This document shows, in pieces, positions 6,373-7,340 of a DNA stretch of 7,340 bases. The first letter of the stretch is position 1; every line of letters starts with the position of its first letter. Position numbers and translations under genes: made by a program. Origin of the DNA: an uncultured Bacillota bacterium (GTDB lineage Bacteria; Bacillota; Dehalobacteriia; UBA4068); NCBI GenBank assembly GCA_934427095.1, contig CAKRYM010000072.1:1-7340 (forward strand), in the 5' to 3' direction. Under the pieces are notes generated by a model that was not told the origin of the DNA, ran no database searches, and saw only the letters and a list, made by a program, of their open reading frames with translations.

Positions 6373-7340
6373 ATGGAAGAATATATCAGCAAAGGCGGCA
6401 AACGATTACGGCTAGGTTATACCACAGGTTCCTGTGCCGCAGCCGCAGCAAAGGCTGCAGCTTGGATGCTATTGACCGGCCAGCGCAAAGAAAGGATTCA
6501 ATTACTTACACCCAAGGGAATGGCATTGGATTTAGCGGTGCTATCCATCACAATGGGGAAGGATACTGTTTCTTGCGCCATTGAAAAAGATAGCGGCGAC
6601 GATCCGGATGTGACCAATGGAACCTATATTTTTGCTGAGGTTTCTCGCACCAAGAGCCCTGGTATTACCATTGATGGTGGAGTGGGAATTGGCCGGGTGA
6701 CAAAACCTGGATTGGATCAACCGATAGGCGCGGCGGCGATCAACCGAGTGCCTAGGCAAATGATAGAAGAAAACCTTAGGGAAGTGTGTCGTTTAACGGA
6801 TTACCCTGATGGGCTCATGGTAGTGATTTCCGCTCCAGAGGGAGAAAATCTGGCCAAGAAAACCTTTAACCCGCGATTAGGAATTCTGGGAGGAATCTCT
6901 ATTTTAGGCACAACCGGAATCGTGGAACCCATGAGTGAGCAGGCATTGGTGGATACGATACGGGTGGAGTTGCGCCAACGAAAAGTAAATGGGGCAAAAT
7001 ATATTTTACTGACACCAGGAAATTATGGGGCGGAGTATATCCGGCAGCAGTTAAGGCTTGATCCGGAAATCGCTGTGTTGACGTCTAATTTCATTGGTGA
7101 TGCTTTGGATATTTGTAGAGAGCTAGGTTTTCGTGGCGCGCTATTGATCGGGCATATTGGCAAGCTGGTAAAAATTGCCGGCGGCATGTTAAACACCCAT
7201 TCCCAATATGGCGATTGCCGTATGGAAATTATGGCTGCTTATGCTGGTGCTGAAGGATTGCCACCAAAGAAAATTGCCGAAATGCTATGTTGCGTATCTT
7301 GCGATGATGCATTACGTTTATTGACGGAAGCAGGCCTGCG
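6373..7340 (+). CDS. cbiD: Cobalt-precorrin-5B (C1)-methyltransferase, 3' end outside window
   Basis: An open frame of 322 codons runs to the right edge without a stop. CbiD proteins are usually about 360-380 residues, so roughly the last 40-55 are missing. The enzyme is the S-adenosylmethionine-dependent methylase of corrin carbon C1 in the anaerobic pathway. Strong family marks: LGYTTGSCAAAAAKAA (14-29), SGDDPDVTNG (74-83), GVGIGRVTKPGL (103-114), AAINRVPR (121-128), KKTFNPRLGILGGISILGTTGI (162-183 in segments), PGNYG (215-219), SNFIGDALD (238-246), GHIGKLVKIAGG (260-271), NTHS (274-277) and R-M-E-I (283-286). It starts 5 nt after cbiC, using GGTGA as ribosome binding site; an alternative in-frame GTG at 6364 would add three residues. 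A cysteine cluster, CCVSC (306-310), near the visible end is something I do not recognise as conserved. More cbi genes probably follow. Confidence 0.95.
   Translation, partial: MEEYISKGGKRLRLGYTTGSCAAAAAKAAAWMLLTGQRKERIQLLTPKGMALDLAVLSITMGKDTVSCAIEKDSGDDPDVTNGTYIFAEVSRTKSPGITIDGGVGIGRVTKPGLDQPIGAAAINRVPRQMIEENLREVCRLTDYPDGLMVVISAPEGENLAKKTFNPRLGILGGISILGTTGIVEPMSEQALVDTIRVELRQRKVNGAKYILLTPGNYGAEYIRQQLRLDPEIAVLTSNFIGDALDICRELGFRGALLIGHIGKLVKIAGGMLNTHSQYGDCRMEIMAAYAGAEGLPPKKIAEMLCCVSCDDALRLLTEAGL

Noticed and set aside
6339..6584. Plus-strand frame of 81 codons at the cbiC/cbiD junction
   Set aside because: It is out of frame with cbiD, whose frame (from 6373) carries all the conserved motifs; the 81-codon product has no recognisable features.

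Overview
The window holds eight same-strand genes (two cut by the window edges). They form an uptake locus that runs directly into an anaerobic cobalamin (vitamin B12) biosynthesis operon. The early-cobalt (Cbi-type) corrin pathway, the AT-leaning codon use, the strong AGGAGG-type ribosome binding sites and the lipoprotein signal peptides suggest an anaerobic member of the Bacillota, either a Clostridia-type or a Negativicutes-type bacterium. I cannot fix the genus. There are no rRNAs, tRNAs, mobile elements, CRISPR arrays or long non-coding stretches.

Layout. Positions 1-2029 encode three exported proteins: the C-terminal end of a secreted or surface protein with a beta-rich domain, a small lipoprotein with a related beta-rich (NEAT-like) domain, and a 378-residue lipoprotein that is the solute-binding protein of an iron-complex/B12-type ABC importer. 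A strong intrinsic terminator follows 3 nt after that gene. A 103-nt gap then leads to a second set of tightly packed genes: a FecCD/BtuC-type permease, an ABC ATPase with an unusual extra C-terminal domain of about 110 residues, then cbiA, cbiC and cbiD (cbiD runs off the right edge). Gaps within this set are 1, 15, -8 and 5 nt, so it is almost certainly one transcript.

How the genes fit together. Binding protein, permease and ATPase make a complete type II importer (BtuFCD/FecBCDE architecture). The two small beta-domain proteins resemble haem-binding NEAT modules and may capture a tetrapyrrole or metal chelate at the cell surface and pass it to the binding protein. CbiD, CbiC and CbiA are cytoplasmic enzymes of corrin ring C1 methylation, methyl migration to form cobyrinate, and a,c-side-chain amidation. 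Their direct linkage to the importer argues that its cargo is a corrinoid, a corrin precursor or a cobalt chelate, although haem or iron-siderophore uptake cannot be excluded from sequence alone.

The least explained parts are the C-terminal ATPase domain, the apparent loss of the Q-loop glutamine in the same ATPase, and the pair of NEAT-like proteins beside a corrin pathway.
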